Assembly (NCBI GenBank): GCA_017948555.1
Contig: JAFMYY010000004.1
Coordinates: forward strand, 1-64,000
From: Cesiribacteraceae bacterium YIM B00369
GTDB lineage: Bacteria > Bacteroidota > Bacteroidia > Cytophagales > Cyclobacteriaceae
DNA length: 64,000 bases
Reading direction: 5' to 3'
The position numbers were made by a program, and so were the translations under genes. Shown here one piece after another: positions 52,420 to 61,732 of the stretch (its first letter is position 1; each line of letters begins with the position of its first letter). Under the pieces are notes generated by a model, which was not told the DNA's origin, made no database searches, and was given only the letters and a program-made list of their open reading frames with translations.

Positions 52420-53748
52420 TTACTTGAACATATTCAGGTTGGCAAGTCCTTTTTTGCCGCCTCCCATTTTGTTCATTGTCTTCATCAGCTTCCGCATATC
52501 ATTAAATTGTTTCATCAGGTTATTTACCTGCTGAATGGAAGTACCGGAGCCTTCTGCAATTCTTTTCCGGCGGGTGCCATTGATCAGATCCGGGTTTCCT
52601 CTCTCCTCTTTGGTCATGGAAAGAATTATTGCCTCAATCGGCTTAAATGAATCATCATCAATATCAATACCTTTAAGAGCTTTGCCCATTCCGGGAATCA
52701 TACCGATAAGGTCTTTGATATTACCCATTTTCTTGATCTGCTCCAGCTGACTCAGGAAGTCTTCAAAGTCAAACTGGTTTTTCCTTATTTTCTTGCTTAT
52801 CCGTTTCGCCTCATCTTCATCAAAAGATTGTTGCGCACGTTCCACCAGTGATACCACGTCACCCATACCAAGGATACGCTGTGCCATCCTTTCAGGGTGG
52901 AAGACATCAATAGCCTCCATTTTTTCACCGGTAGAGATAAACTTAATTGGTTTCTCCACTACTGTACGGACAGAAAGAGCTGCACCACCACGGGTATCAC
53001 CATCCAGCTTGGTTAGTACCACCCCATCATAATCCAGGCGCTCATTAAAAGTTTTGGCTGTGTTAACAGCATCCTGACCCGTCATGGAGTCAACCACAAA
53101 AAGAGTTTCTGCAGGCTTTAATGCTTTTTTCAGAGCGGTGATCTCATTCATCATCTCCTCATCAATAGCCAGACGCCCGGCAGTATCGACAATTACAATG
53201 CTCTTGCCATTGCTCTTTGCAAATTTAATTGCATTATTCGCAATCTCTACCGCATTTTTATTATTCTCCTCCGCATAAACCGGCACTCCTATCTGCTCTC
53301 CAAGCACCTGGAGCTGGTTTATTGCTGCAGGACGATAAATATCGCAGGCAGTCAGCAATACCTGCTTCCCCTGCCTCTTAAGGTAGCTGGCCAGTTTACC
53401 GGAAAATGTTGTTTTACCAGATCCCTGCAGACCTGAGATAAGTACGATAGCCGGATCACCTTTCAGGTTCATATCCACCTTAGTGCCACCCATTAATTCG
53501 GTCAGCTCATCGCTGGTAATTTTTATCAGCAACTGCCCCGGGGAAACAGTGGTAAGCACATCGCGGCCGAGTGCTTCGGTTTTAATTTTATCTGTTACCT
53601 CTTTGGCTACTTTATAGTTCACATCGGCATCCACCAATGCTCTCCGTATCTCCTTAACAGTGGAAGCAACGTTTATTTCAGTAATGGATCCCTGGCCTTT
53701 CAGGTTCTGAAAAGCTTTATCCAGTTTATAGCTTAAATTATCAAACAT
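52420..53748 (-). CDS. ffh: Signal recognition particle protein
   Basis: A 442-residue SRP54-type GTPase that targets nascent membrane proteins to SecYEG with 4.5S RNA and FtsY. It shows the N domain (FDNLSYKLDKAFQNLKGQG), G1 GLQGSGKTTFSGKLA, G3 DTAGR, G4 TKLDGDTRGGAALSV, and a methionine-rich M domain (about 300-442). The ATG at 53748 is preferred over a TTG four codons upstream. It is monocistronic. Confidence 0.97.
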   Translation of the reverse strand: MFDNLSYKLDKAFQNLKGQGSITEINVASTVKEIRRALVDADVNYKVAKEVTDKIKTEALGRDVLTTVSPGQLLIKITSDELTELMGGTKVDMNLKGDPAIVLISGLQGSGKTTFSGKLASYLKRQGKQVLLTACDIYRPAAINQLQVLGEQIGVPVYAEENNKNAVEIANNAIKFAKSNGKSIVIVDTAGRLAIDEEMMNEITALKKALKPAETLFVVDSMTGQDAVNTAKTFNERLDYDGVVLTKLDGDTRGGAALSVRTVVEKPIKFISTGEKMEAIDVFHPERMAQRILGMGDVVSLVERAQQSFDEDEAKRISKKIRKNQFDFEDFLSQLEQIKKMGNIKDLIGMIPGMGKALKGIDIDDDSFKPIEAIILSMTKEERGNPDLINGTRRKRIAEGSGTSIQQVNNLMKQFNDMRKLMKTMNKMGGGKKGLANLNMFK

Positions 53749-53910
53749 AGTATTATTCAAAAATCAGATTACAAAAATAAGGAATATTTAACTTTTTTCT
53801 AAAATTTAAAGCAACATCTGTACCTAAAATCCAAATCAACCTTTACTACTCTACGGAAATAATTATCTTTAGGCTTTCGTTAACCAAAGCAAAACCTTTT
53901 GTTCCGCTAT

Positions 53911-56385
53911 ATGCAAAAAATTAGCTTTCAAAAAAATATTCTGCCCCATATAATCGCAGTAATTGTTTTCCTGGTAGTTGTTTTTCTCTTTTTTCAACCC
54001 GTTTTCCTCACCAACAAAACTATATACCAAAACGATATTCTCCAGTGGGAAGGTGGCGCCAGACAGTTACTGGATTACAGAGACAAAACAGGTGAGGAAG
54101 GGCTTTGGGGCAGTAATATGTTCAGTGGTATGCCCGCGTTCCTGATAAATGTGAACTTCAGCGGCGACCTGCTCATTCATATAAAGGATTTTGGAGGTTT
54201 ATTCCTCCCACACCCTGCCAACCAGACCTTTACGGCGCTTTATTGTTTTTACATTCTCCTTCTGGCCTTTAGGGTAAGGCCTTATATTGCGCTATTAGGG
54301 GCACTTGCATTCGGCCTTAATTCCTATAACATCATCAATATTGAAGCTGGCCATAATATGAAAGGCTGGGCTATTGCCTATATGCCTCTTGTTCTGGCAG
54401 GGATCCATATGTCGTTCGACAGGATAAGCAAAGCAGGAAAGATTACCGGCTACCTGCTTACTGCCCTGGCACTGGGGCTGCAGTTGCGCTGCAATCACCT
54501 CCAGATGACTTATTATTTGCTTTTTATAGTGCTTATTTACGGAATTGTACAGTTAGTTAAGGCTATAAAAACAAAACAACTGCCTGCCTTTGGCAAAACA
54601 GTTGGCATTTTATCCATTGCAGCCGTTCTGGCTGTAGGCACCTCTTTCGGGAAACTCTGGACTGTTTATGAATATGGCCAGCATTCCATAAGGGGAAAGG
54701 CCAATTTAACATCAGAGCAGCAGGAGCCACAGGGAAGCGGCCTGGACCGTGATTATGCGTTCCAGTGGAGCAATGGAATAGCAGAAACGCTTACCTTGCT
54801 CGTACCGGGGTTTTATGGAGGAGGCAGCACTGAGCAACTGGACGCTGACTCTAATTTTGGCCGCTTTCTTCAGCAAAACGGAGTTCAGGGAGCACAGCTG
54901 AACCAGTACCTTGCCAACGTGCCAACTTATTTCGGGAATCAGCCTTTTACCAGCGGCCCTATTTATGCCGGCGCAATTATTTGCTTCCTTTTTATTCTTG
55001 GTCTTTTTGTAGTTGATAAACCTATCCGCTACTGGCTTTTAGCAACCGCTATACTTGGCCTTATGCTATCGTGGGGCAAGAATTTCGAAACCTTCAATTA
55101 TTTTATGTTCGACTATTTCCCGGGCTATAATAAATTCAGGTCGGTTTCCATGGCTATTACCATTACTCTTATTTGCATGCCGCTTTTAGGTTTTCTGGCA
55201 TTGGATAAGGTATTAAACAGTACCTGGTCTAAAGACCTACAAAAGAATTTCTTTATAGCAGCAGGAATAAGCGGAGGAATCTGTCTGCTGATCTGGCTAT
55301 TTGCAGGAAGCGCTGATTATTCCGGACTCGCTGATTCCCGCCTGCCGGAACAGTTGATTTCCGCATTGCAGGAGGACAGACAGGATATGCGCACCTCAGA
55401 TACTTTGCGCTCCCTTTTATTTATTTTACTTGCAGCAGCTGCGATATATGCCTATAGAAAAAACATTGTTCCTTACCCTGCAGCGATTGCTGCCCTGGCT
55501 ATTTTCCTGACTGTTGATTTATGGGCTGTGGACCGCCGGTACCTGAATGATGAAAACTTTGTCCGGAATCCGCGCCGCCAGTTTTTTGCACAAACAGAAG
55601 CCGACCAGTTTATTCTTGAGGATAATGCTTTAAATTACAGAGTATTTAACCTTCCTAATCCATGGCAGGAAGCCCGTACCTCTTATTACCATAAATCCAT
55701 TGGCGGTTACCATGGGGCAAAAATGCGCAGGTATCAGGAGCTGATTAATAACTGCCTGGGCGAAGAATACAGCCAGCTGATTCAGGAACTTCAGGGAGGA
55801 ACTATGCCATCCCTTGCAGAGTATGACGTTATAAACATGCTGAACGCCAAATACCTGCTGGCAGGAAATACCCGCAATGCTGTTATAGTTAACCAAAACG
55901 CACTTGGAAATGCCTGGCTGGTGGAAGAGGTGGTACCGGTAAACTCTCCTGATGAGGAAATGGCTGCCTTATGTGATTTGAATACAAAAGAACAGGCAGT
56001 GCTGGACAACAGCCAGTTTTCAGTCAGCAGAAATAATTACAATTCCAATGGCAGTGTTAAACTGGTAAGCTTCAAGCCAAACAACCTGCAATACAAGGCT
56101 ACTGTTAATGGAAATGAACCAGCCCTGGCTGTATTCTCCGAAATATACTACCCATTAGGCTGGCAGGCCTACATCGACGGAAAAGAGGCAGACCATGTAA
56201 GGGTTAACTATGTATTAAGAGCTCTGGAGCTGCCTGCCGGAGAACATACAGTCGAATTCAGGTTCGATTCAAAATCATACACAACAGGAAATACCATAAT
56301 GTGGGTGAGTAATCTTCTGCTTTTCGGATTGATTGGTGCTGGTCTTGTAGCCGGGTACAGAAACAGTAAGAAAGAGGAACTATAA
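53911..56385 (+). CDS. YfhO-family membrane protein
   Basis: An 824-residue polytopic inner-membrane protein of the YfhO family, which is linked to glycosylation of cell-wall or surface polymers. It has about 12 hydrophobic segments in residues 1-540 (first helix IIAVIVFLVVVFLFFQPVF), an early conserved loop (NDILQWEGGARQLLDY), and a roughly 260-residue extracytoplasmic beta-rich domain (GWQAYIDGKEADHVRVNYVLRALELPAGEH) before a last helix. The ATG at 53911 is used, rather than TTG at 53899. It is single, with its own probable terminator. Confidence 0.9.
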   Translation: MQKISFQKNILPHIIAVIVFLVVVFLFFQPVFLTNKTIYQNDILQWEGGARQLLDYRDKTGEEGLWGSNMFSGMPAFLINVNFSGDLLIHIKDFGGLFLPHPANQTFTALYCFYILLLAFRVRPYIALLGALAFGLNSYNIINIEAGHNMKGWAIAYMPLVLAGIHMSFDRISKAGKITGYLLTALALGLQLRCNHLQMTYYLLFIVLIYGIVQLVKAIKTKQLPAFGKTVGILSIAAVLAVGTSFGKLWTVYEYGQHSIRGKANLTSEQQEPQGSGLDRDYAFQWSNGIAETLTLLVPGFYGGGSTEQLDADSNFGRFLQQNGVQGAQLNQYLANVPTYFGNQPFTSGPIYAGAIICFLFILGLFVVDKPIRYWLLATAILGLMLSWGKNFETFNYFMFDYFPGYNKFRSVSMAITITLICMPLLGFLALDKVLNSTWSKDLQKNFFIAAGISGGICLLIWLFAGSADYSGLADSRLPEQLISALQEDRQDMRTSDTLRSLLFILLAAAAIYAYRKNIVPYPAAIAALAIFLTVDLWAVDRRYLNDENFVRNPRRQFFAQTEADQFILEDNALNYRVFNLPNPWQEARTSYYHKSIGGYHGAKMRRYQELINNCLGEEYSQLIQELQGGTMPSLAEYDVINMLNAKYLLAGNTRNAVIVNQNALGNAWLVEEVVPVNSPDEEMAALCDLNTKEQAVLDNSQFSVSRNNYNSNGSVKLVSFKPNNLQYKATVNGNEPALAVFSEIYYPLGWQAYIDGKEADHVRVNYVLRALELPAGEHTVEFRFDSKSYTTGNTIMWVSNLLLFGLIGAGLVAGYRNSKKEEL

Positions 56386-56393
56386 GAAGGAAG

Positions 56394-56460
56394 AAAGGCT
56401 GAATTACAGGCGAAAAGGAAAATAACATCTCCTGACGATCCGTCTGCAATTCAGCCCTTT
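56394..56460 (+). terminator. Possible terminator or long hairpin after the YfhO gene
   Basis: AAAGGCTGAATT-a-CAG pairs with CTG-c-AATTCAGCC over a 30-40 nt loop, followed by CTTTATATATTT. The long loop makes it an unusual terminator. Confidence 0.45.
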
Positions 56461-56486
56461 ATATATTTACACTGTTCCGAAACTTC

Positions 56487-56639
56487 TTAAATACCGCCTC
56501 CTCTGATTAGCCGGAATAATATAGCAATAACAGCTATTACCAGGAGTACGTGAATAATACCCCCTGCACTAAAAGCAAAAAATCCAAGTGCCCAAAGGAT
56601 TACAAGCACTATGGCTACAATATAAAGTATGTTACTCAT
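56487..56639 (-). CDS. lmo0937-family small membrane protein (50 aa)
   Basis: A 50-residue frame from ATG at 56639 to TAA at 56487. It forms a membrane hairpin: ILYIVAIVLVILWALGFFAF, then SAGGIIH as the turn, then VLLVIAVIAILFRLI. The GFFAFSAGGIIHVLLVIAVIA pattern is characteristic of the lmo0937 / DUF5670 family, found across bacteria and often induced by stress. It has a short basic C terminus and no assigned function. It is convergent with the YfhO gene. Confidence 0.85.
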   Translation of the reverse strand: MSNILYIVAIVLVILWALGFFAFSAGGIIHVLLVIAVIAILFRLIRGGGI

Positions 56640-57053
56640 GGTTAAAACGTTTGGTTAAAAAAATAATTTAGTATTAGTTGTTATTATAATAAAAAAAATA
56701 CAATAATTGTTTAATTCCTTAATGTGAACCCTTCCAGGGAAAAACCAGAATATTTTGCTGAATTTCCCTGAAGCATTAACTCTTAAGGAAAGATTGAATG
56801 GTAATACGCTAAAATTGAATCAAGGTTTTTTGAAACAGATAAAAAGTCTGAATCTTATAATAATTAAACCAGGGTCATGCTGCTACATTAAGCAATGTAC
56901 CTGCTTAAAGAAATTATAAATATCCTGCGTTCTCTTTGCCGGATTCCCTTTTAATGAAGTAATTTTAAAGCCGGCGGTAAGTTTTAAATCTGCCAATCAT
57001 AAACCTTTTTTGGGAGTTACTTCTTTGACTTAAAATAATTAACAGAAGTCTTT
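56640..57053. other. Intergenic region before the polysaccharide cluster
   Basis: 414 bp, AT-rich. I see no gene, and no consensus promoter for the 57054 gene. Confidence 0.5.
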
Positions 57054-58079
57054 ATGCCTGTAAGATTCGGAATAGTAGGTTGTGGACACATAGCCAAAAG
57101 ACACGCAGAACATATTCTTGCTCACCCTGAAGCTGAGCTTATTGCCTGCCATGACATTAACCATGAAAAAGGAATTGCTTTTGCGGAGAGTTTTAATATA
57201 AATTTTTTCCGGAATCTCCACGATTTACTCAGTCAGGATTCTATTGATATTATAAATGTTTGCACACCTAATGGTGTCCATTATGAGGTGGCTGTTAAAG
57301 CTCTGGAATCAGGAAAGCACACTTTAGTGGAAAAGCCTATGGCCCTGTCTACAAAAGATTGTGAAGAAATGATAAAGGCCAGCCTTATCAACAATAAGCA
57401 GCTTTTTGTAGTAAAGCAAAACAGGTACAACCCTCCTATTGTAGCCTTAAAGCAACTCATGCAGGAAAATAAGCTTGGCCAGGTTTATTATGTGCTGGTA
57501 AACTGCTTCTGGAACCGTAATAAGGAATATTATTTAAGGTCGGACTGGAAAGGAAAAAAGAAACTTGATGGTGGTACTCTTTATACCCAGTTCAGCCATT
57601 TTGTAGATATTTTTTACTACCTTTTCGGCGATGTGGACCTCCCCTCAATAAACGGAGTTACAGCTAATGTAAACCACCACGAATTGATTGAGTTTGAAGA
57701 TACAGGCTCATTTACCTTCCGCTTTAAATCAGGCGCCCTGGGGAGCCTTAATTATACTACCTCTGCTTTCAATAAAAACATGGAAGGCTCCATTACCATT
57801 TTTGCAGAGAACGGAACTATAAAAGTGGGCGGACAATACCTGAATACCCTGGAGTATCAGGAAACCAACGGAATAGTTATTGAGAATATCCCCTCACCTA
57901 ACAAAGCAAATGATTATGGCTATTATCAGGGCTCTATGTCCAACCACGACCTGGTAATCAGCAATGTGGTGAACACGCTTAACGGGAAAGAAAAAATTAT
58001 GACAAATGCCATGGAAGGATTGAAAGTGGTTGAAATAATTGAAAGCATGTATGCCGCCACAAAAAATAAACAAAGCTGA
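57054..58079 (+). CDS. Gfo/Idh/MocA-family sugar-nucleotide 3-dehydrogenase (WbpB- or GnnA-like)
   Basis: A 341-residue oxidoreductase. The NAD(P) Rossmann motif is GIVGCGHIAKRHAEHI (6-21); the conserved EKPMAL (about 92-97) contains the catalytic Lys. The C-terminal GFO domain includes QFSHFVDIFYYLFG. Followed by an acetyltransferase and a DegT aminotransferase, it fits a 3-keto-sugar-nucleotide route: oxidation of C3 of UDP-GlcNAc or its uronic acid, transamination, then N-acetylation. Which sugar is used depends on genes outside the window. Confidence 0.85.
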   Translation: MPVRFGIVGCGHIAKRHAEHILAHPEAELIACHDINHEKGIAFAESFNINFFRNLHDLLSQDSIDIINVCTPNGVHYEVAVKALESGKHTLVEKPMALSTKDCEEMIKASLINNKQLFVVKQNRYNPPIVALKQLMQENKLGQVYYVLVNCFWNRNKEYYLRSDWKGKKKLDGGTLYTQFSHFVDIFYYLFGDVDLPSINGVTANVNHHELIEFEDTGSFTFRFKSGALGSLNYTTSAFNKNMEGSITIFAENGTIKVGGQYLNTLEYQETNGIVIENIPSPNKANDYGYYQGSMSNHDLVISNVVNTLNGKEKIMTNAMEGLKVVEIIESMYAATKNKQS

Positions 58080-58093
58080 AAATACCTGCCAAT

Positions 58094-58558
58094 ATGAATA
58101 AGCCTCAGTTGCTCGAAACAGGCATAAAAAATGTTGGATTCGGCCTGAATGTAAAGGTAGTCCAGCCTGTCAACCTTTATGGCTGTAAAATAGGCGACAA
58201 TTGTTTCATAGGCCCCTTTACTGAAATTCAATCCGGGGTTTCCATTGGCGCCCGTACAAAAGTTCAGTCCCATGCCTTTATTTGCGATCTGGTTACTATT
58301 GGTGAGGATTGTTTTATTTCCCATGGAGCCATGTTCGTGAATGACCTTTTTGCTACCGGAGGCCCCGCAGGAGGAAACCGGGAGCTCTGGAAGGCCACCA
58401 CTATTGGAAACAAAGTCTCCGTTGGCACTAATGCCACAATACTCCCTGTTACTATTTGCGACAGTGTGGTAATAGGAGCCGGCGCAGTAGTTACAAAAGA
58501 CATTACCGAACCTGGAATATATGCCGGAAACCCGGCCCGGAAAATCAGAAATATATAA
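58094..58558 (+). CDS. Hexapeptide-repeat N-acetyltransferase (WbpD-like)
   Basis: A 154-residue left-handed beta-helix acetyltransferase. Hexapeptide turns are visible (IGDNCFIGPFTEIQSGVSIGARTKVQSHAFICDLVTIGEDCFISHGAMFVND), with the CoA-binding end IGAGAVVTKDITEPGIYAGNPARKI. It lies 14 bp after the dehydrogenase and 2 bp before the aminotransferase, so it is very likely the acetyltransferase of the 3-acetamido-sugar pathway. Confidence 0.88.
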   Translation: MNKPQLLETGIKNVGFGLNVKVVQPVNLYGCKIGDNCFIGPFTEIQSGVSIGARTKVQSHAFICDLVTIGEDCFISHGAMFVNDLFATGGPAGGNRELWKATTIGNKVSVGTNATILPVTICDSVVIGAGAVVTKDITEPGIYAGNPARKIRNI

Positions 58559-58560
58559 AT

Positions 58561-59664
58561 ATGAAAGTAGAATTTGTTGATCTGAAGCGACAGTACCTGT
58601 CTATAAAAACTGAGGTTGATGAAGCCATCAGTAAGGTAATTCAGGAAACATCTTTTGTAGGAGGCACTGAAGTTAAGGCCTTTGAAGAAGCTTTCGCGGC
58701 CTTTACTGGAGTAAAACATTGTATTTCATGTGCAAACGGGACGGATTCACTGGAAATTCTGCTAAAGGCAATGGGAATTGGCCCCGGCGATGAAGTTATT
58801 GTTCCATCCCATTCATGGATCTCTACCTCTGAAGCAGTGACCACAGCAGGTGCAAAACCTGTTTTTGTAGACACCCTGCCTCTCCGATATACTATAGATC
58901 CTGCAAAAATCGAAAAGGCTGTCACCCCCCGGACCAAAGCAATAATTCCGGTGCATCTGTGTGGAATACCTGCAGAAATGGACGAGATTCTGGATATTGC
59001 CAACAGGCATAAGCTTTTTGTACTGGAAGATTGTGCCCAGGCCCATGGGGCTGAATACAAAGGCAAACGAATCGGGAGCATTGGCCATGCAGCTTCATTC
59101 AGCTTTTACCCGGGTAAAAATCTGGGGGCGTATGGGGATGCCGGCGGAATGCTTACTAATGATGATGCTATTGCTGAAAAAGCAGCAATGATTGCTAACC
59201 ACGGGCAAAAAGGGAAACATAACCACCTGATGGAAGGCCGCAACAGCCGGATGGATACTTTACAGGCCGCCGTTTTGAACGTTAAATTACCTCAGCTCGG
59301 GAAGTGGAATGAGTTAAGGAGGAAGAATGCTGCGCTTTATTTCAACCTCCTTAAAGATCTTCCGACGGAACTTCCTCAATACCCGGACTACAGTACCCCT
59401 GTATATCATCTTTTTGTAGTACAGACAAACAACAGGGAAGGTTTAATGCAGTTTTTAAAAGAACATGGTGTGGCAACAGGTATCCATTATCCTGTAATGC
59501 TTCCTATGCTCCCTCCTTACAAAGGAGGACATAATGAAGCTGATTTCCCCGTTTCTGTAGCATACCAGAACAGGATTTTAAGCCTGCCAATGTTTCCTGA
59601 AATGGAGGAGGCGGAAATCCAATATGTTGCTGAAACAGTTAAATCTTTTTTTAAAAGTAAATAG
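58561..59664 (+). CDS. DegT/DnrJ/EryC1-family sugar aminotransferase (WbpE-like)
   Basis: A 367-residue PLP-dependent aminotransferase that would aminate the 3-keto sugar nucleotide. It shows VEFVDLKRQYLSIKTEVDEAI at the N terminus, CANGTDSLEILLKAMGIGPGDEVIVPSHSWISTSEAV, and the PLP-binding Lys in SFYPGKNLGAYGDAG. The ATG at 58561 is used; a longer frame from 58456 lies inside the acetyltransferase gene. It is last of the three-gene set. Confidence 0.93.
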   Translation: MKVEFVDLKRQYLSIKTEVDEAISKVIQETSFVGGTEVKAFEEAFAAFTGVKHCISCANGTDSLEILLKAMGIGPGDEVIVPSHSWISTSEAVTTAGAKPVFVDTLPLRYTIDPAKIEKAVTPRTKAIIPVHLCGIPAEMDEILDIANRHKLFVLEDCAQAHGAEYKGKRIGSIGHAASFSFYPGKNLGAYGDAGGMLTNDDAIAEKAAMIANHGQKGKHNHLMEGRNSRMDTLQAAVLNVKLPQLGKWNELRRKNAALYFNLLKDLPTELPQYPDYSTPVYHLFVVQTNNREGLMQFLKEHGVATGIHYPVMLPMLPPYKGGHNEADFPVSVAYQNRILSLPMFPEMEEAEIQYVAETVKSFFKSK

Positions 59665-59908
59665 CCCTGACTTTTTCACCGGAAGAATAAAGATTAAATC
59701 TTAGGGAAAAGTGTTTACCATGAATTTTATAGAAATGTAACAGGCAGAACTCCGAAGATGAAATATTGCCAGGCAAACATTCATGAGAATATTGGAGAAG
59801 CAATCACTCCTGATCAGGCAACAAAAAAAATAAGGCTAACGATTATTCTCCTGCCTGAGCCTCAATGCCATTAACATAATGGTATAAAAACGTGCTTGTA
59901 CATGGCAT

Positions 59909-60796
59909 TTATTTCTTTCGCTTACTAATTTCAATATTTTCAGGACCTTTGTAATTTACATTTTTGGCAACCACCAAACCGTCCCAGGAATAAGATTCGT
60001 CCAGGTTAGCCTCACAAACTATAGAATAATTAAATTCCTGAAGCTTTTTTATGCATTGCGTATGAAGCTCATTCGAATGGGTTGAAATAAAAATATACCC
60101 GAACTTTTGCTGTCTGAGCCCTTTTTCCGCACCTTCCAGCATTTTAAACTCATATCCCTGTATATCGCTGTGCAGCACGTCAAGAAAATCTATTTTATTC
60201 ATTTCCATCAAATGGTCCACAGTTAAAACAGGGATATTTTTTTTCAGGTCTGAATCTGAAGAGATAAAGCCATTTTCAAAAGTTCCGGCCATGCCATTTA
60301 AAGCAAAATTCAGTTTCCCGAAATTCATTTTATGAGGATCAGGCTCTATCATAAAACATTTTGCTCCTTTAACCTTATCGTGGAACCACATGGAATAAAA
60401 AGCCCAGTAGCTTCCTAATTCCATCATACCTGCCCCTTCCGGCAAAGCTTTAAGCACTTCCTGAAAAACGTATTCCTCCTGTGGCTCATGAATCCCTCTG
60501 TTATCTCTCAGCAACACGGCATTGCCCATATTATAATAGCTTCCCAAATGAATTTTCAGGCCATTATGCATAATCTGATATCGGGGAGTTATTTTACCTG
60601 CATCAGGAACTGTCTTTATTTTGTGGTTATCAGGCGATGCTTTTACAATTTCAATCCTGTTTTTCCATGTCGGATCCAGCCTGTAGGAGGGAAAGCTTAA
60701 ATTGAATTTAAAAGTAAAGTAGTTAACTTTGTTCAAACAATTTAAAAGGAGATTATATATTGTGGGGTTACTTTTTAACCTTTGTTTAAAACTCAT
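59909..60796 (-). CDS. FkbM-family methyltransferase
   Basis: A 295-residue protein with an FkbM-type SAM-dependent methyltransferase domain: GMMELGSYWAFYSMWFHDKVKGAKCFMIEPDPHKMNFGKLNFALNG is the SAM-binding part, and VLHSDIQGYEFKMLEGAEKGL the second motif. The N-terminal 80 residues are basic and of unknown fold. It probably O-methylates a glycan. It is the only minus-strand gene of the polysaccharide cluster and is divergent from the GT11 gene with 33 bp between starts. Confidence 0.85.
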   Translation of the reverse strand: MSFKQRLKSNPTIYNLLLNCLNKVNYFTFKFNLSFPSYRLDPTWKNRIEIVKASPDNHKIKTVPDAGKITPRYQIMHNGLKIHLGSYYNMGNAVLLRDNRGIHEPQEEYVFQEVLKALPEGAGMMELGSYWAFYSMWFHDKVKGAKCFMIEPDPHKMNFGKLNFALNGMAGTFENGFISSDSDLKKNIPVLTVDHLMEMNKIDFLDVLHSDIQGYEFKMLEGAEKGLRQQKFGYIFISTHSNELHTQCIKKLQEFNYSIVCEANLDESYSWDGLVVAKNVNYKGPENIEISKRKK

Positions 60797-60829
60797 ATCC
60801 TTACTTATATTTTATTTCGCGCTAAATTT

Positions 60830-61732
60830 ATGATAATAGTAAGACTCCGCGGAGGATTGGGCAACCAATTATTTCAGTACGCAGCAGGCAAATCCCTGGC
60901 CATGCACCATAATACAGAACTAAAGTTCGACACTTACACTTACAAAAGCCATCCTTACAGGAAGTTTCAGCTGCATCATTTTTTAATTGATGATCCTGTT
61001 GCAGAGGAAAAAGAAATCAACTCCCTCATCGGAAACAACAAGGTTCTAAGATATATTAATAAACGATACAACACCTTATTAAACAGTAAAAAAGTATTTA
61101 TTCAACCGCACTACCATTTTTATCAAAATTTCTTTAACCTCCCCTCCCCACTCTATTTATCAGGTTACTGGCAAAGTGAAAAATATTTCCTTCCCGTAAA
61201 AAAACAGATTCAGGAAAAGGTTATTCCCCGTCTCTCCTTTTCTGAAGAAAACAGAACACTGGTTAGCAGGATGCAATCAGGTAATTCTGTAAGTCTGCAT
61301 ATTCGCAGAGGAGATTACACCTCCAACAGCCGCTATGCCGACTTCTTTGGGGTTGTGGAGGATGCTTATTACGAAAGAGCAATGGACAGGATATATGCTG
61401 AGGTGGAAAATCCGGAATTTTATGTGTTTTCTGATGATATTGAGTGGAGTAAAAAGAAGTATGACAGCTTTTCTAATTTTACCTTTATAGACCATAATCA
61501 GGGAGATAATTCTTACTGGGACATGGTGCTGATGAGCAATTGCAAACACAATATTATTGCCAACAGCACTTTTAGCTGGTGGGGAGCCTGGTTAAATCAA
61601 AACCCCGGAAAAAAGGTTGTTGCCCCGAAAAAATGGTTCAATCAGGAATATTTTTCAGGCCCTGACCCTGTTTACAAAGACAGGCATTATAACACCGGCG
61701 ACCTTATTCCATCAGGCTGGCTAACCCTATGA
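60830..61732 (+). CDS. Alpha-1,2-fucosyltransferase-like GT11
   Basis: A 300-residue glycosyltransferase family 11 protein. It has the N-terminal MIIVRLRGGLGNQLFQYAAGKSLA, the GDP-binding SLHIRRGDY motif, DDIEW and NSTFSWWGAWLN. The ATG at 60830 is chosen because an upstream TTG (60782) overlaps the divergent gene, and homologues begin MIIVRLxGGLGNQ. Members transfer L-fucose from GDP-fucose to galactose; the acceptor here is unknown. It overlaps the next gene by 4 bp (ATGA). Confidence 0.92.
   Translation: MIIVRLRGGLGNQLFQYAAGKSLAMHHNTELKFDTYTYKSHPYRKFQLHHFLIDDPVAEEKEINSLIGNNKVLRYINKRYNTLLNSKKVFIQPHYHFYQNFFNLPSPLYLSGYWQSEKYFLPVKKQIQEKVIPRLSFSEENRTLVSRMQSGNSVSLHIRRGDYTSNSRYADFFGVVEDAYYERAMDRIYAEVENPEFYVFSDDIEWSKKKYDSFSNFTFIDHNQGDNSYWDMVLMSNCKHNIIANSTFSWWGAWLNQNPGKKVVAPKKWFNQEYFSGPDPVYKDRHYNTGDLIPSGWLTL

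Noticed and set aside
58264-59088. Minus-strand frames of 91-151 codons in the sugar gene trio
   Set aside because: They are antisense to clear acetyltransferase and aminotransferase genes.
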